From: Dioscorea cayenensis subsp. rotundata
Taxonomy: Eukaryota; Streptophyta; Magnoliopsida; Dioscoreales; Dioscoreaceae
Assembly: GCF_009730915.1 (NCBI RefSeq)
Contig: NC_052475.1
Location: 1,240,001 to 1,304,000 of the forward strand
Length of the DNA: 64,000 nt
Direction of reading: 5' to 3'
The position numbers were made by a program, and so were the translations under genes. The notes beneath the pieces were generated by a model. The model saw only the letters and a list, made by a program, of their open reading frames with translations, searched no databases and was not told where the DNA came from. Position 1 is the stretch's first letter, and each line of letters begins with the position of its first letter. Below, piece after piece: positions 31,685 to 44,039 of this stretch.

Positions 31685-34420
31685 ATGGAGCTTCCGGCTT
31701 TGCTTGCAGGTGTCTGCCTTTTTTTTTTATTATTATTTTACTATAATTCTTATCCTTGATGTCATCACAGCTAAAGTTTAGATCTTGATGTTATTTTCTT
31801 CAAATTCTTCATAAACATGTTGAGATGCAGGGAATTTCTTCTCAAAAGCAGTGAAACCACGGTTTGGGATGAGATTTGGTTGTGGTTATGGATTGAATAA
31901 TCGAGTTATAACTAGGGATTTTAAGTGTTGTTCTAGCAGCTTATCTGATGCGCGTGTGCTCTATTGCGTGGCTCCTGCAATGGGCCATAATAAGGCAAGC
32001 CAATGAATTGCTCTCTTGTTTGTTAGAGTGATACGTTTTAATTTGAGTCCTTATTTTCTGTTTTTACACAGGAATCACATCCTGAATCAAATTTGAGGGT
32101 GCCTGCGATCGTCGATGCTCTTGAAAGGATGGAACTTACTCCAAAGGTGAGGTATACATTGGTTTACAATGATCATATGGGAAGTAAAGATTGAGTGGCC
32201 CTCTGATTTTATGGTTCTATCCTGCACTGTCTTGTTTCAACTACTGTGGGTATCATTTTTCTGATTTATTTTATCGCAGCAGAAGGCTGTTGTCACTTTC
32301 ATTATGAATTTCTATGTTTTCTTCATCAGTTATACCTGATCATGTTTTCATTTAAGCATTTTATAGTCAAAGAAACATTTACGGCACAAAATTTTGTGGG
32401 AAATTCCAAATAATAGATATCTGATATTGACTGGTGATGCAAATTTTGATTTTGCAATCTTTACTTTGAATTCATCTACGAAGCTTACATTAGGTATTGC
32501 CTCTTTTGACGATTCACATACTTGTTCTAATTTATAGCATCGTGGCCCGGTGGTGTATGAACTACAAAAGTTTCGACCTGCTTCAATGGATGATATTGCT
32601 AGTGTGCATGCTAGAGCATATGTTGCCGGTCTTGAAAAGGTAATTTATATGTTTTTTTGTGTTGTTTTTTCTTCACTCAAGCAGCATGGTGATTCATAAC
32701 ATTCATTTAATATTTCTATTATTTCAAAACTGCTGCTTTTTTTAATATAAATTTGTGATTGTTACTGTTTATTTGACTGCATGAATGAATTTTTTTTGCA
32801 GGCAATGTCACAAGCTTCTGAGGAAGGCCTTATTTTCATTGATGGGTCTGGGCCAACATATGCTACCCCTACTGTAAGTGCTTGCTCTGAATGTTTCCTC
32901 TTCCTTTGTTCCTTCTCTGTTATTATGAGGTTTGGCAGAATAGGCATTTAGAAGTTTCTTATCACAAGGATTCAAATCTGAATTCACATTATTCACTATC
33001 TTACTAAAACAGTTGTTTAACAACTAAACCACCACTGTCAGATGGATCAGTACGAAGCAGTATCCTATCAGTATTAGAAATAAGCTTCAATTTGATTTAT
33101 TCCTTCGGCACCATTTAATTACAGTATCTCAATTACTGCAGACTTTTCAGGAGTCCCTTGTTGCAGCTGGAGCTGGGATTTCCTTGGTTGACTCAGTGGT
33201 AATGGGCTTTCTCTAGCAATTCTTCGATTGTGTTTCATCATTTTTTTTTTCCTGGATTCATCATTACCTAGCTTCATCTCTGATAGACTATGTTAAAATT
33301 TAATTTTCAGTTGGTTTTGAACATTACTTTTAAGTGGTATAATTGCATAATAGTCTTATCCTTTTGTTGCTTCTAATAATTATCCCCTCAACCTTCAAAT
33401 CATTGCAGTTGGAATTGTGTTTTTCGCATTCATTTTCGGTAGCTGAGATATTAACATTTTGTCTTAGGTTACAGCATCTAGCATGAACTCAAATCCACCT
33501 ATAGGATTCGCCTTAATTCGGCCTCCAGGTCATCATGCGGTGCCCGATGGCCCTATGGGTTTTTGTGTTTTTGGGAACATAGCTGTTGCTGCTCGCCATG
33601 CTCAACGTGTCCATGGTTTAAAGAGAGTTTTCATAATTGATTTTGATGTCCACCATGGTAATGGGACATGTGATGCATTTTATGATGATCCAGATATATT
33701 CTTCTTGTCTACTCATCAGGTATCTGTGTTTAAAGGCAAATGCATTCTCGCCAAATTATACGACATATTAATTACTTTTGACCACAAAGTATATCATTCA
33801 GTCACTTTCTTGTTAACTGTAGTTAACCGGATTTTTCTTTTGATGCTATGTAGGTGGGAAGCTACCCTGGTACAGGTAAAATTGATCAGGTTGGTCAAGG
33901 TAGCGGTGAAGGTACGACACTGAACATGCCATTACCCGGTGGTTCAGGTGATACATCAATGAGGTCTGTTTTCGATGAAGTCATTGTGCCATGTGCTCAA
34001 AGATTTAAGCCGGATATTATTCTCATATCAGCTGGGTGAGTCGCCCATTCTCTATATCTGCTGATCAACACTTACATAGTTACATGGCTAACCTTAGTTT
34101 CCGCTCTTTCTGTGTTCAGCTATGATGCTCATGTATTGGATCCGCTAGCGGGTCTGCAATTCACGACAGCTACATACTACATGCTCGCATCAAACATAAA
34201 ACAACTAGCACAGGAGCTATGTGGTGGCCGTTGTGTGTTCTTCTTGGAAGGAGGCTACAATCTCCAGTCTCTCTCAAATTCAGTTGCTGACTCATTTCGC
34301 GCATTTCTCACTGAACCAAGCATGGCTTCTCAATTCGATAATCCTGCTGCTTTGTACGAAGAACCTTTGTCTAAAGTTAAACAAGTAATCCAGAAGGTCA
34401 AGTATATACATTCCCTTTGA
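31685..34420 (+). CDS. HDA14: Class II histone deacetylase, HDA14 type (nine exons)
   Basis: Exons 31685-31709, 31831-31994, 32072-32146, 32538-32639, 32802-32873, 33142-33198, 33468-33719, 33854-34035 and 34120-34420 give 409 aa in one frame. The catalytic core is clear: [29 protein letters not shown] (zinc-binding Asp and His), LSTHQ, SYPGTG, ISAGYDAH (zinc-binding Asp) and FLEGGYNL. The order and sequence match Arabidopsis HDA14, which deacetylates non-histone proteins and is found in chloroplasts and cytosol. The N-terminus ([21 protein letters not shown]) is basic and poor in acidic residues, as in transit peptides. Intron 2 (31995-32071) starts with GC rather than GT. An in-phase acceptor and polyQ exon lie further downstream (35167). 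Confidence 0.93.
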
Positions 34421-35166
34421 GAGTCAAGATGAACAATGATCTCTTTGTTAATAGAATTATTATTGATGAGCTTGACTAGCTTGTTCCTTCAGAGTCCTCT
34501 ATGGATGTGTCTGTAAATTTGGCTCATAATTGCAAATATAAAGTTCTTATCAATAGACAATGGCAGGTAAATTTTCCAGGACTTCTCTTGATTATTAAAA
34601 ACTAATTTTAATTGTGATTGTGATATGTGAATGATGGCAATGTTAATGTTTTCTGCTCTAGATGTTTGGCTTCTCAAGCCATCATGCAATGATATTTCCA
34701 AAGAACACTTGTATTATCTGGCTTTCAGTGTGTGGTTGACTTCAAGAAAGATGCCATTACAAATAGTCTTCCTGTTTTAGACCATCTGTTAATTATTTTG
34801 CAAGGCATTGCTTTAGGTCATGTCAATTAGGTACTCTCCTAGATGCCAGGATAGAGATTGACATGAAATTATTTTGCTACATTTCTCATGTAGTTGACTT
34901 CCACTTAACTGTTAATCTGTGTGATTATATAGACATGTAAGATGGTTTTGTTTTGTGATGCTATGAGCTAGTACTCTATGATTTAATATTTGTTTAGGCA
35001 CTAAACTTGATTCCATTGTCCCCCACTCATTTACCTGCAAGTGTCAAATTAAGGAGACATTAATCAAGTATGAGAAAACTGTTAGATTTCATGTCTGTTA
35101 TATGTTTCTTCTCCTTGAAAGCATCACATTATTACTCACAGTACTGAGTTTTGTTTGTTCTTGCAG

Positions 35167-35310
35167 GTTGAGCAACAACAAGGCAAAAAAAATTCTAGGC
35201 CACCAACCTTTCCTATTGGAATGCCAGTCCCAGCTTCAAGTGGAAATTCTACAAACACTCCACCACCCAGTATTGCTCTGCAACTTCAACAACAACAACA
35301 ACAACAATAA
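35167..35310 (+). other. Candidate orphan 3' exon ending in a glutamine run
   Basis: A strong acceptor (TTTTGTTTGTTCTTGCAG) is followed by 47 open codons reading VEQQQGKKNSRPPTFPIGMP and onward, rich in Pro/Ser/Thr, ending LQLQQQQQQQ and a TAA. Phase 0 agrees with two possible donors in the last HDA14 exon (CAA/GTAATC at 34384/34385 and AAG/GTCAAG at 34396/34397). It might be an alternative C-terminus of HDA14 or the end of an otherwise lost gene. I do not recognise the sequence, and transcription is unproven. Confidence 0.35.
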
Positions 35311-36640
35311 CTCATTCATCTTTGTAAAATACAGAGTCTAGAAGGGATTGCTCATGAATGGAATGGAATAGAATCCAAGAAAGCAAATTAAAAGTGAAAA
35401 GGTGGCGTCATACTCATGTCATCTCCAAACAAAGGTAAACTCTATCTCACAATGTTGATCTTCATTCTGTGGGTCCTTACAAGCATTTTAAAGTAGAGGT
35501 GTCCTACGTGCTTTCACGTGAGTAGCTGCCATCCTAAAGTGGGATTGAAACTTTCCTGCAGGGAATCCTCTCCTTCTTGCTTCCATGTCTTGTTATAAAG
35601 AAAAATGATTGCCATGTTTTGAGGGGGTTGTTTTGCATCAACAACCATGGGCACATACTCTGCATGTTGTTTTCCTTTTCTGATAACAAATTATATCTTC
35701 TTCATGTTCTGCTTCTTTACTGTTACTTTATACTTTATACTTTATAATTTATACTTGTCCAGGTGACGTAGTTGTTTAGGTGGCATGACATCTAAGGAAA
35801 ACAGAGAGTAAAAGAATAAGAGATGAGTGCAATCTGATCAAGTTAATTATCTTGTTAAACTGAATTTGGAGATCTGATTCAGTAAGCATGAAAACAATTA
35901 TTGTCTTTGAGAAAGATATATATAAAAAAACAAAGTAGAGTTGATAGGATGGAAGTCAGACTCATAGGCATTTGAGAGCTCTATTGCTATGGGGAATAAT
36001 TGGAAGAAAGTTCTTGCCTAACTATCACTTTCTAGTAAAGCCATACCATTCATTAGTATATCCTATCTAAAGATTCCTACATATCTTCTTTAAACTCAAG
36101 GTTTATAGATTACAACTTACAAGTAAGAACACAAATGAACCCAAGTGTGTAAAGATTTCAGATTTTGATTAGACTTGAATGTTTTAGCATATCTTTAACT
36201 TGGAAAAGGAAGGAAGAAAGTTCAGGGTGTCTGGGTGTGTAGTCCCACAAATGAAAATCTCTTTTTTGAGTTAAATGGTGTAGCTGAGCCCCCACATCAA
36301 CTTCATGCAAGTCTATCATATCAATCCAATTATGAATTTTTCTACAAGATTTTTTGGTTTTTTTTTTTATTTTTCATTTAGTAAAACCTCACACACGTTT
36401 AGACAAATGAGTGAAAGATTAGTTTAATTGTCCTGTTTTGATAAACCAAAACAAAGTCATCTCCACTAGAATGAAGAAGTCCACCATGCACTTTAACCAA
36501 ATGACCAATGGCACTTACAGCATGCGTGTCCAAAACTAGAATATTTATCAACTCACACTTCTTTTGTTTTTTCTTTCTATTAACTTGATCAACCCAGCCA
36601 CTCATACTATCTAATCACCTTCATTCCTAAGTCTTTCCCT
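35311..36640. other. Intergenic region upstream of the NAC gene
   Basis: AT-rich, with short A/T runs (poly-T near 36355-36372). No gene is recognised; the right part is the likely promoter of the XND1-type gene. Confidence 0.55.
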
Positions 36641-36650
36641 CTTTCAAACA

Positions 36651-36660
36651 CTATAAATAG
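36651..36660 (+). promoter_or_regulatory. TATA box of the NAC gene
   Basis: CTATAAATAG lies about 110 bp before the start codon at 36762, in the right orientation and spacing for a TATA box with a leader of roughly 75-80 nt. Confidence 0.7.
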
Positions 36661-36713
36661 CATTCAGTGCACCACCTAAAGAGCACACAAACATATCAAT
36701 ATCCTTCTCTTGT

Positions 36714-36741
36714 TCTACTACTACTACTACTACTACTACTT
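36714..36741 (+). repeat. CTA trinucleotide repeat in the NAC 5' UTR
   Basis: About nine CTA units lie some 20 bp upstream of the start codon, inside the predicted leader. Confidence 0.85.
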
Positions 36742-36761
36742 GTTATCAGGTTATCAACTTC

Positions 36762-36970
36762 ATGGCAGAAGACAACACCAATTTACCACCCGGTTTCCGG
36801 TTCTTCCCCTCCGACGAAGAGCTCGTCGTCCATTTCCTTTACTGCAAGGCTGCTCATCTCCCCTGCCAACCAGACATCATCCCCACCCTTGACCTTTACC
36901 ACTGTGATCCATGGGAACTCAATGGTAGTATATATATAAATTCCAACCCAATCATACTATTCTGCATATC

Positions 36971-37004
<34 letters not shown>

Positions 37005-37586
37005 TTTCTAATCAAACTAGACTGTTTCAATGAATTTATGAAGGAAAAGCTCTCAAAGGTGACAACAAATGGTACTTCTTCACAAGAAGAACCGACCACA
37101 GACACTCCGGCGACGGTTACTGGATGCCGGTAGGCGACGATGAACTCATAAGAAGCCAAAATACAAATGCTGGCATCAAGAAAACTCTTGTATACTACAT
37201 GGGAGAATCTCCTGCAGGTATCAAAACCAATTGGTTAATGCATGAATACCATCTTTTAGACACTTTTGCTTGCACCAGCAGCAGCAGCAGCAGTAGCACA
37301 TCAAGAAGGTCTTCAAAGAAGAGATCATCACAACCAAGATTAGTAAGTCCTCTTCATCTCATCAACATCAAAATTATCCAAAATCAAATGTTGCTGCTTA
37401 TTTATAATATATATATATATATGGAATGCTGATGATCAGGATACAAATAAATGGGTGATTTGCCGGGTTTTCGACAAGAGTTCGGGGTCTCAAACAAGCA
37501 TATATGATGAAGGAATGGAGCTCTCATGCCTTGATGAAGTTTTCTTATCCTTGGATGATTATGATGAAGTTAGTTTGCCAAACTAA
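36762..37586 (+). CDS. XND1: NAC transcription factor of the XND1/NAC104 type
   Basis: Exons 36762-36924, 37044-37342 and 37440-37586 give 202 aa. The NAC domain fills most of the protein: [19 protein letters not shown] (A), [16 protein letters not shown] (B), [10 protein letters not shown]...GDGYWMPVG (C), [26 protein letters not shown] (D) and KWVICRVF (E). A serine-rich, basic insert precedes E. The short tail [22 protein letters not shown] is nearly the same as the end of Arabidopsis XND1 (At5g64530). XND1 represses secondary wall formation and programmed cell death in xylem vessels and binds RBR through an LxCxE-type tail; here the tail core is LSCLDE. Both introns contain TA repeats. 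Confidence 0.93.
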
Positions 37587-37607
37587 AAGAATAAAAAGCT
37601 TCCTCCT

Positions 37608-37610
<3 letters not shown>

Positions 37611-37654
<44 letters not shown>
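37611..37654. repeat. TA microsatellite just after the NAC stop codon
   Basis: About 22 uninterrupted AT units begin 25 bp after the stop, so it probably lies in the 3' UTR or at its end. Confidence 0.9.
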
Positions 37655-37658
<4 letters not shown>

Positions 37659-38535
37659 TTATATAGTGGTGTTTTCTTGTACTCTATAATGGCTTCATGT
37701 TAATTAAAGCTTAAGCATATGAGTTAATGGTTTTTTTTTGTTTGAGCTGTTTTCTTGTCTGATTGATGATGAGATCATGAGAAGAAGAAGAAGATGATGA
37801 TGATGTCATGATTATGTAAGAATGACGTTTATAAACTTATACGTGGATTAATGCACGCGTGAGAAAGGGGTGAAGAGTGGGGCCTTTGGGGCACTGAAAT
37901 GGGAAGAGGGAGTGAGTGGAGGTTGCTTAAAGAGATCAAGTTATGCCATGCATGCTAATTGGTCCCACCAAGTCATGTTTTGGCTAATTTGATTGCCACC
38001 TTAATTTGGACCCAATCACCAAATCAACCTTCACTTATTATTTTAAAAGTTTTTTTAAGAATTTTTTTTTTTGAAATTATGTGTATAATCTTGTAATTGA
38101 ATTATAAATTCTTTGAGAAGAGAATTAGAAAAAAAATAATAATTGAGTTGGTTTAGGTACAGAGATGATTGTGCTAGATGCAAATTATTGGATAAAGATT
38201 GTTAAGAACCTTTAATATAATTAGCGATGTGAATAGAAAGGACGAAAAAGAAAGATGACGAGGATGAAGAGAGAGGATCATTGGAGATTTGATTAGGTGA
38301 AAGAGCCAAAATAACATAGTTATGTCTAACAAAAATAGAATCTGACTTTATACCATCAGTCGAATTAAAACATAATTTGGAAACCGTTGATTGAGTTATG
38401 ATCTACCAAGTGGCACAAAAAATGATTAACTACATCATTGAAGGTTATGAAATTGGTGTCGAATCTTATTCCAATAAAATTGACAAATTTCCATGAATTG
38501 ACACATGAAAAAGTGATATATGAATTTCCTTGTTG

Positions 38536-38579
<44 letters not shown>

Positions 38580-40364
38580 ATCTTTTACACCTATTAATCA
38601 AAATGTACAAGAGAGTAGAGATATACTATAGGATTTTTTATTTTTTTTTATTTTAAAAAATATGAATGAAAAATAATATATAATTAAGGAGAAAAATACT
38701 AACTCTCATTTCCGGAGGTGCATAGGAGATATGGTAGATTTCCAATTCATCTTTGTTATAAATGAAACTATTTTATTAATTATTTTCAAGATTATTTAAT
38801 CAGTTACAAATTTACACACACACATATATAGAGATATATAAATATATATCTAGTCACACACATACACAAACAAGAAACATAAGCATAAAATAATGTATGA
38901 ATGGAGCACTCACAACAACTTGTAGGACAAGTTGAATGAAAAGACTATGATGAAGGCTTTTTTTCATTGGATGTGATTGCCAATAATTCATTGAAGCTCA
39001 ATGAGGAAACAAGTTTAACCCCATTAAACATTCATGAACTTTATCTTTCCTTGATTAACTACTCTTCATGTCACCACTAAACTTCATCTTTTCCCATAAA
39101 CAAGGGTGTTATGTCTCCAAATCAAGGATTAAACAAATGTTAATGGAAAAAAGTTAGGCTCAATCTCACCTTCAAACCAATCAGAGTTTGGGTGCTTGAA
39201 TTTGGATCAATAAAAGGGACCTTTTGGGTCTGGTTAGGTGGAGTCATGATTGCAAAGTTTAAATGGATTTGGCCTAACACAGAGTCCTTTTGGTGTGAGA
39301 ATGACACGACCGTCCATTAATCATGAAGCTGATGTGGATTAAGGTGGTGTTAAGTGTGATTAGTGACCCAACCTGTCTCTATTATGCCAAACTAATCATG
39401 TAATTAAGAATTAATGGCAAAGTGTATGTATCATTACTAACTTGCCTTATGGTTTACAATGTCAAACTTAATAATTTGATTTTAAGCCCAATTCACCTTA
39501 GTCCAATCAATCAAAAGGTTCATTATAGCTTGGCCCAAACATAATCCACATGGAATCCAATACCAATAAATGCTCAATTTTTTTTTTTATACAAATATGA
39601 TAGACAAGCGTAGCTAGTCGGGATGGAAATATGCGAGAATTTATCATCTAGCTTGTGTGTCTTCCTATGGCAAAACGAAATCTAGATTGTAAGCCCAAAT
39701 CTACAACCGGGAGCTCATTATCACTATTACGATCCGGTAAGATTTGAAATCAGGGCATTTAAAAATTTCACAAGACACCTTTTATAATAGAGCCAATGTT
39801 GTAAAAATATTAATTTTAATAATTTACGAAACTATAAAAACCTGTGAAGTTACTGATTTTCGAAAAATTACACTTGAGGAGTCACTACTGATGATCAAAA
39901 GGAGCCTCGACTTTGTGGAACTTTTGATCTCTGTACCAAATACATCCATAATTTGTTGAATAAAACTTCAGATATTTGACTAACAGCCATCTTTGCATTT
40001 TTTTTTTGTTTTTGGTGTATTTTTATGTTTTTCCTCCACCTCTGTGAATTTATTTTGTATTTTTTTGTATTTTGTTTTTTTATTGTTTTTTTGTGGTTTT
40101 CTATAGCTTTTTCTTTGGTCTATATTATTTTTGTTTTTCAATAAATTTATATTTTATAACATCTATTAAAAATATATATATTTATGTGGGTGGGTGTGGG
40201 ACCCGCACAAGCGTTGCTTCGATCATGATCCGCTGACGTGGTGACATTATCATTGGGCATAAACGTCAAATCACTCTTTCTATTTTTAGATTAATTAATA
40301 AATTAATAATTTTTTCTTTTGTGAAAAATCCAATTGAGATGATTCATGGTGTGAAGAATCAAGA
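37655..40364. other. Intergenic DNA with microsatellites and a T/G-rich tract
   Basis: No gene recognised. A TA microsatellite lies at 38538-38575, mixed CA/TA repeats at about 38814-38870, and a T-rich (TTTTTG)-type tract at about 39995-40140. A run of T at about 39570-39579 followed by moderately complex sequence could be the tail of a minus-strand retroposon, but no target duplication was found. Confidence 0.55.
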
Positions 40365-42854
40365 ATGTCTCATCGTCTTTGGAGAAAGTTGGAATCTTTG
40401 GGGATTTCTCAATCCCAATGGAGCTCTCGGGCGTCGTCCATGGCTGCAAATTCCCCAGTAGGCAGTCATTCATTTTGCTTTTCTGGTTCGTTGATGCCTT
40501 TTCTCTTGATTCGGCGATGTCTCGGATCAAACAAAGCTGGGGAGAGTCTTTCTCAGGTGTGCGGTGATTCCAATGTCCAGGTTTTCATCTTGCTCTCTAT
40601 TGATTTTTAATTTTGCTCCAATGGAGAAAGTTTTGGTCTTGATTTTGATTATGCTGTGAATTTTACTTGTTTGATTGGATTAGGGAATTTAGGGTATGAA
40701 AACTTTTGCCTATTTTTCATGAAAAGTATTTTTGATTTGATGATGCAATGAAATCATTGAAAGGAGTGAGCTTTTGGGTTGTGAGTTGATAAAAAACACT
40801 GAATTAGCGGCACTATGTTCTTGATGCTGTTATGCTAAATCATGGGCAAAGTTACAAAAATCCTATTTTTTTTCTTCTGAAAAAAAATATTGCGTGATAT
40901 TTGGCTAATTTTTAAGATATCTCTTTGAAATTTTCTTAGAATTCAAAGAATGTCATGGAACTAGAAGGTTCTGCATGTCAATGTTACTTTGCAGGTTCTG
41001 GATTTCCCTGGAGGAAAAGTTAATTTCAGTTCTGAGATGAGATTTTTGTCAGAATCATCGCCAGAAAGGATCAGCTGTTATCGTGTTCTTGATGATTATG
41101 GACGAATAATCTCTAACAGCAGTTCACAACAAGTACAAGTTCTTCTTGAGTTTTTGCTTTTTGAACTTGAGCATTTTTAAGCGTACTCATGTGTATATCT
41201 TTTATGAAAAAGGCATTGTTGAATCATGTATTGTTTTCATTAGGTGAGAAAGGAAGTTGCTCTGAAAATGTATCGTGACATGGTGACTCTACAAACTATG
41301 GACACCATCTTCTATGAAGCTCAGAGACAAGGAAGAATTTCTTTTTATCTTACCACAATTGGAGAGGAGGCTATCAACATCGCCTCAGCGGCTGCACTAA
41401 CCATTGATGATATTGTGATTCCACAGGTTAGAGTTGTATTTGGTCTGGCTTTTATTCATTGATGCTTTATTTGACCGTTGTTTTTCGTCATGTTTTGATA
41501 AACTTTTGTAACTGGACAAATTGGAACCAATTTAGTACAGAGAACCGGGTGTTCTCTTATGGCGTGGTTTCACTCTGCAGGAGTTTGCACACCATAATTT
41601 TGGAACCAAGTATGATTCTGGCAAAGGCCGGCAGATGCCTGTTCATTATGGATGTAGCAGGCTCAATTACTTCACGGTTTCATCAACTATAGCGTAAGCG
41701 GACATTATTTTTATTCTCTGAATGAAAGGATTCGATGAAGACATTATTTTTATTCTCTGAATGAAAGGATTCGATGATGTATCTTCAACATTCTTCTTAC
41801 ATCTAAACATTTTTTCAGGACACAGTTACCGCATGCCGTTGGAGTTGCCTTTGCACTCAAAATGGATAAGAAAAATGCTTGTGCAGTCGTGTATTTTGGT
41901 GATGGTGGGACAAGTGAGGTATATTATGCTGCCCGTTAATCACTGGACATTTTTTATGCTTGCCCATTTTTTCTGAGAAATATATGTAATGTGTAAGGGA
42001 GACTTCCATGCCGCCTTAAATTTTGCTGCTGTTATGGAGGTTCCTGTTATCTTCTTCTGTCGCAACAATGGTTGGGCAATCAGTACTCCCACAACAGAAC
42101 AATTTCGAAGTACTGATCAATCATATGATCCTATTTCAGCTGTCCCTTTATAACGTTCTTCACATGGATTAGTAAGAATATTCTTTTATCATTCTTTGAT
42201 TGACAGGTGACGGTGCGGTTATCCGAGGTCAAGCTTATGGTATTCGTAGTATTCGCATAGACGGCAATGATGGTCTTGCTGTTTACAATGCAGTTTGTGC
42301 TGCTCGTGAAATGGCAATAAGCGAATGTCGCCCTGTATTAGTAGAGGTGCAGTATTCTTCATATTTATATTTATTTATACTCTCTCAGTGTTAAGCATAA
42401 AACAATTAAATTCATTGAACTGTCCAGGCACTTACATACAGAGTTGGCCACCACTCAACTTCCGATGACTCCACCAAGTACCGACCGATGGATGAAATTG
42501 AGCATTGGAGAACAGCACGAGATCCAGTCTCTAGATTCAGGAAATGGGTAGAAGGGAATGGATGGTGGAGCAATGAAGTTGAACTGAATCTGAGAAGCAA
42601 TGTGAGGAAGGAGGTAATATTTGATGACCAACAAAGAATGCACACTCACTCAATATCATTTTTAAACACTACTGTCTATTCTGCAGTTACTGCAGGCAAT
42701 TCAGGTTGCCGAACAAACAGAGAAACCACCACTCTTTGAACTGTTCACAGATGTGTATGATCAAGTTCCATTGAATCTTTGCGAACAAGAGAAGTCACTC
42801 AGGGAGACAATCCGGAAACACCCTGGAGATTATCCGATTGATGTACCCGTCTAA
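40365..42854 (+). CDS. BCKDHA: Branched-chain 2-oxoacid dehydrogenase E1-alpha subunit, mitochondrial (nine exons)
   Basis: Exons 40365-40556 (or to 40580), 40995-41132, 41244-41426, 41536-41693, 41819-41918, 41998-42109, 42207-42346, 42428-42613 and 42687-42854 give 458 aa (466 with the later donor). With E1-beta it decarboxylates the oxoacids of Leu, Ile and Val, using thiamine diphosphate. Visible hallmarks are [32 protein letters not shown], the thiamine-diphosphate motif from GDGGTSEGDFH to NNGWAIS, and the phosphorylation loop [16 protein letters not shown], whose serine is the kinase target in the animal enzyme. The N-terminus ([20 protein letters not shown]) is basic and serine-rich, fitting mitochondrial import. 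Two in-frame donors end exon 1. The gene looks intact. Confidence 0.95.
41701..41777 (+). repeat. 39-bp tandem duplication in E1-alpha intron 4
   Basis: GACATTATTTTTATTCTCTG and the following 19 bases occur at 41701-41739 and again at 41740-41777. The second copy is identical nearly to its end. It does not touch the splice sites. Confidence 0.9.
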
Positions 42855-43898
42855 GACAAACTTCTGTATCGAATAATTAAACATTTATTACTATTAATAA
42901 ATGATTCTGGGTCTGTTATTGTTAGTCACTGTTCAGAAAAAAGCAGCTTAAAGGGGCCCGGCAGCATCCAACAATGTTATATCTCTCTTTACAAGCTTAG
43001 TTGGTTGTCACTCACTTCCACTCAAGTTAAAAAAGGGAAGGTGTTGCCACTTGCGAACTCCACTGCAACAACCGGCCTACTTCATGTGCCAAAATATACC
43101 GGTAAAAAAAAAATCCAAATGAGCTTTAATGGTCCCTCCACTGCTGCATTGAAATGATAAAAGGAGGAGATTTCTGAATGCGCACACACACACAAATGCT
43201 GTAGTTTTCGGTCTCTCTGTTTAAGCTTATCTCAAGAGAGGAGCTTGAAACAAGAAAGGAGGTGAGCATCTCTTTGACTTTGAATTCATAGTGATAGTTA
43301 AGAGTACTAATCTTTGGACATTGAAAGGAATGAATCTCCTTCACCTATCCTATCAAAAGGATATGATGCAAGATATGCAGCACTTGGAGATATTTTTATG
43401 ACTGGTGGTGGAATGGAGGAGAATCTAAGATGGCGTTGAATGTATCCACACTTGATCTCAGCCATGGGTTTACATCTTTTCCCTGTTCTCAGATGCCTTT
43501 ATTAACCTTAAAAAACTTTCCTCTTCTCACTTTGCACTGAATTATTCTCATGCATTGTCACCATGACGTGGAGTTTTGATTCCATTAGTGGTTCTTTCAT
43601 GCTTAGGGAGTAGTATATTTATAAATTGACACATCTTAGAGCCCCACACCACAAACTTGCTCTGCTACTTGATAGAGAATATCAATGGTGGTTTACTTTA
43701 ATCGTGGACCTACACAAGCCAGCATTTTTGGAGTTCCTTTTTCACTTGTTTATCTTCAATTCACTTAAAATAGTTGCAGCACTAAGTATTCACAGTGCAG
43801 GCACCATCCTCTGAAGAATGACTTCTTAAGGTGGTGCCATTGGTTCATATCACAGACAGCAGATATTTGAATTTTTTTCTGAAGCTGTATCTATCCTT
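42855..43898. other. Spacer between E1-alpha and ACR3 genes
   Basis: Holds the 3' UTR of E1-alpha and presumably the promoter and leader of the ACR3 gene. A short (CA)n run lies near 43181-43194. I see no further coding region. Confidence 0.5.
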
Positions 43899-43995
43899 AT
43901 GAAGCCGTATTTTGATCCCGACTATGAGCATCTCAACCAGTTCATCAATCCTCCAAGGTTTGAATCATGTTTTTAGTTTGGAAAATTCAGTAATG

Positions 43996-44039
<44 letters not shown>

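Noticed and set aside
39566-39770. T-run followed by complex sequence as a minus-strand SINE
   Set aside because: No target duplication and no recognisable Pol III boxes.
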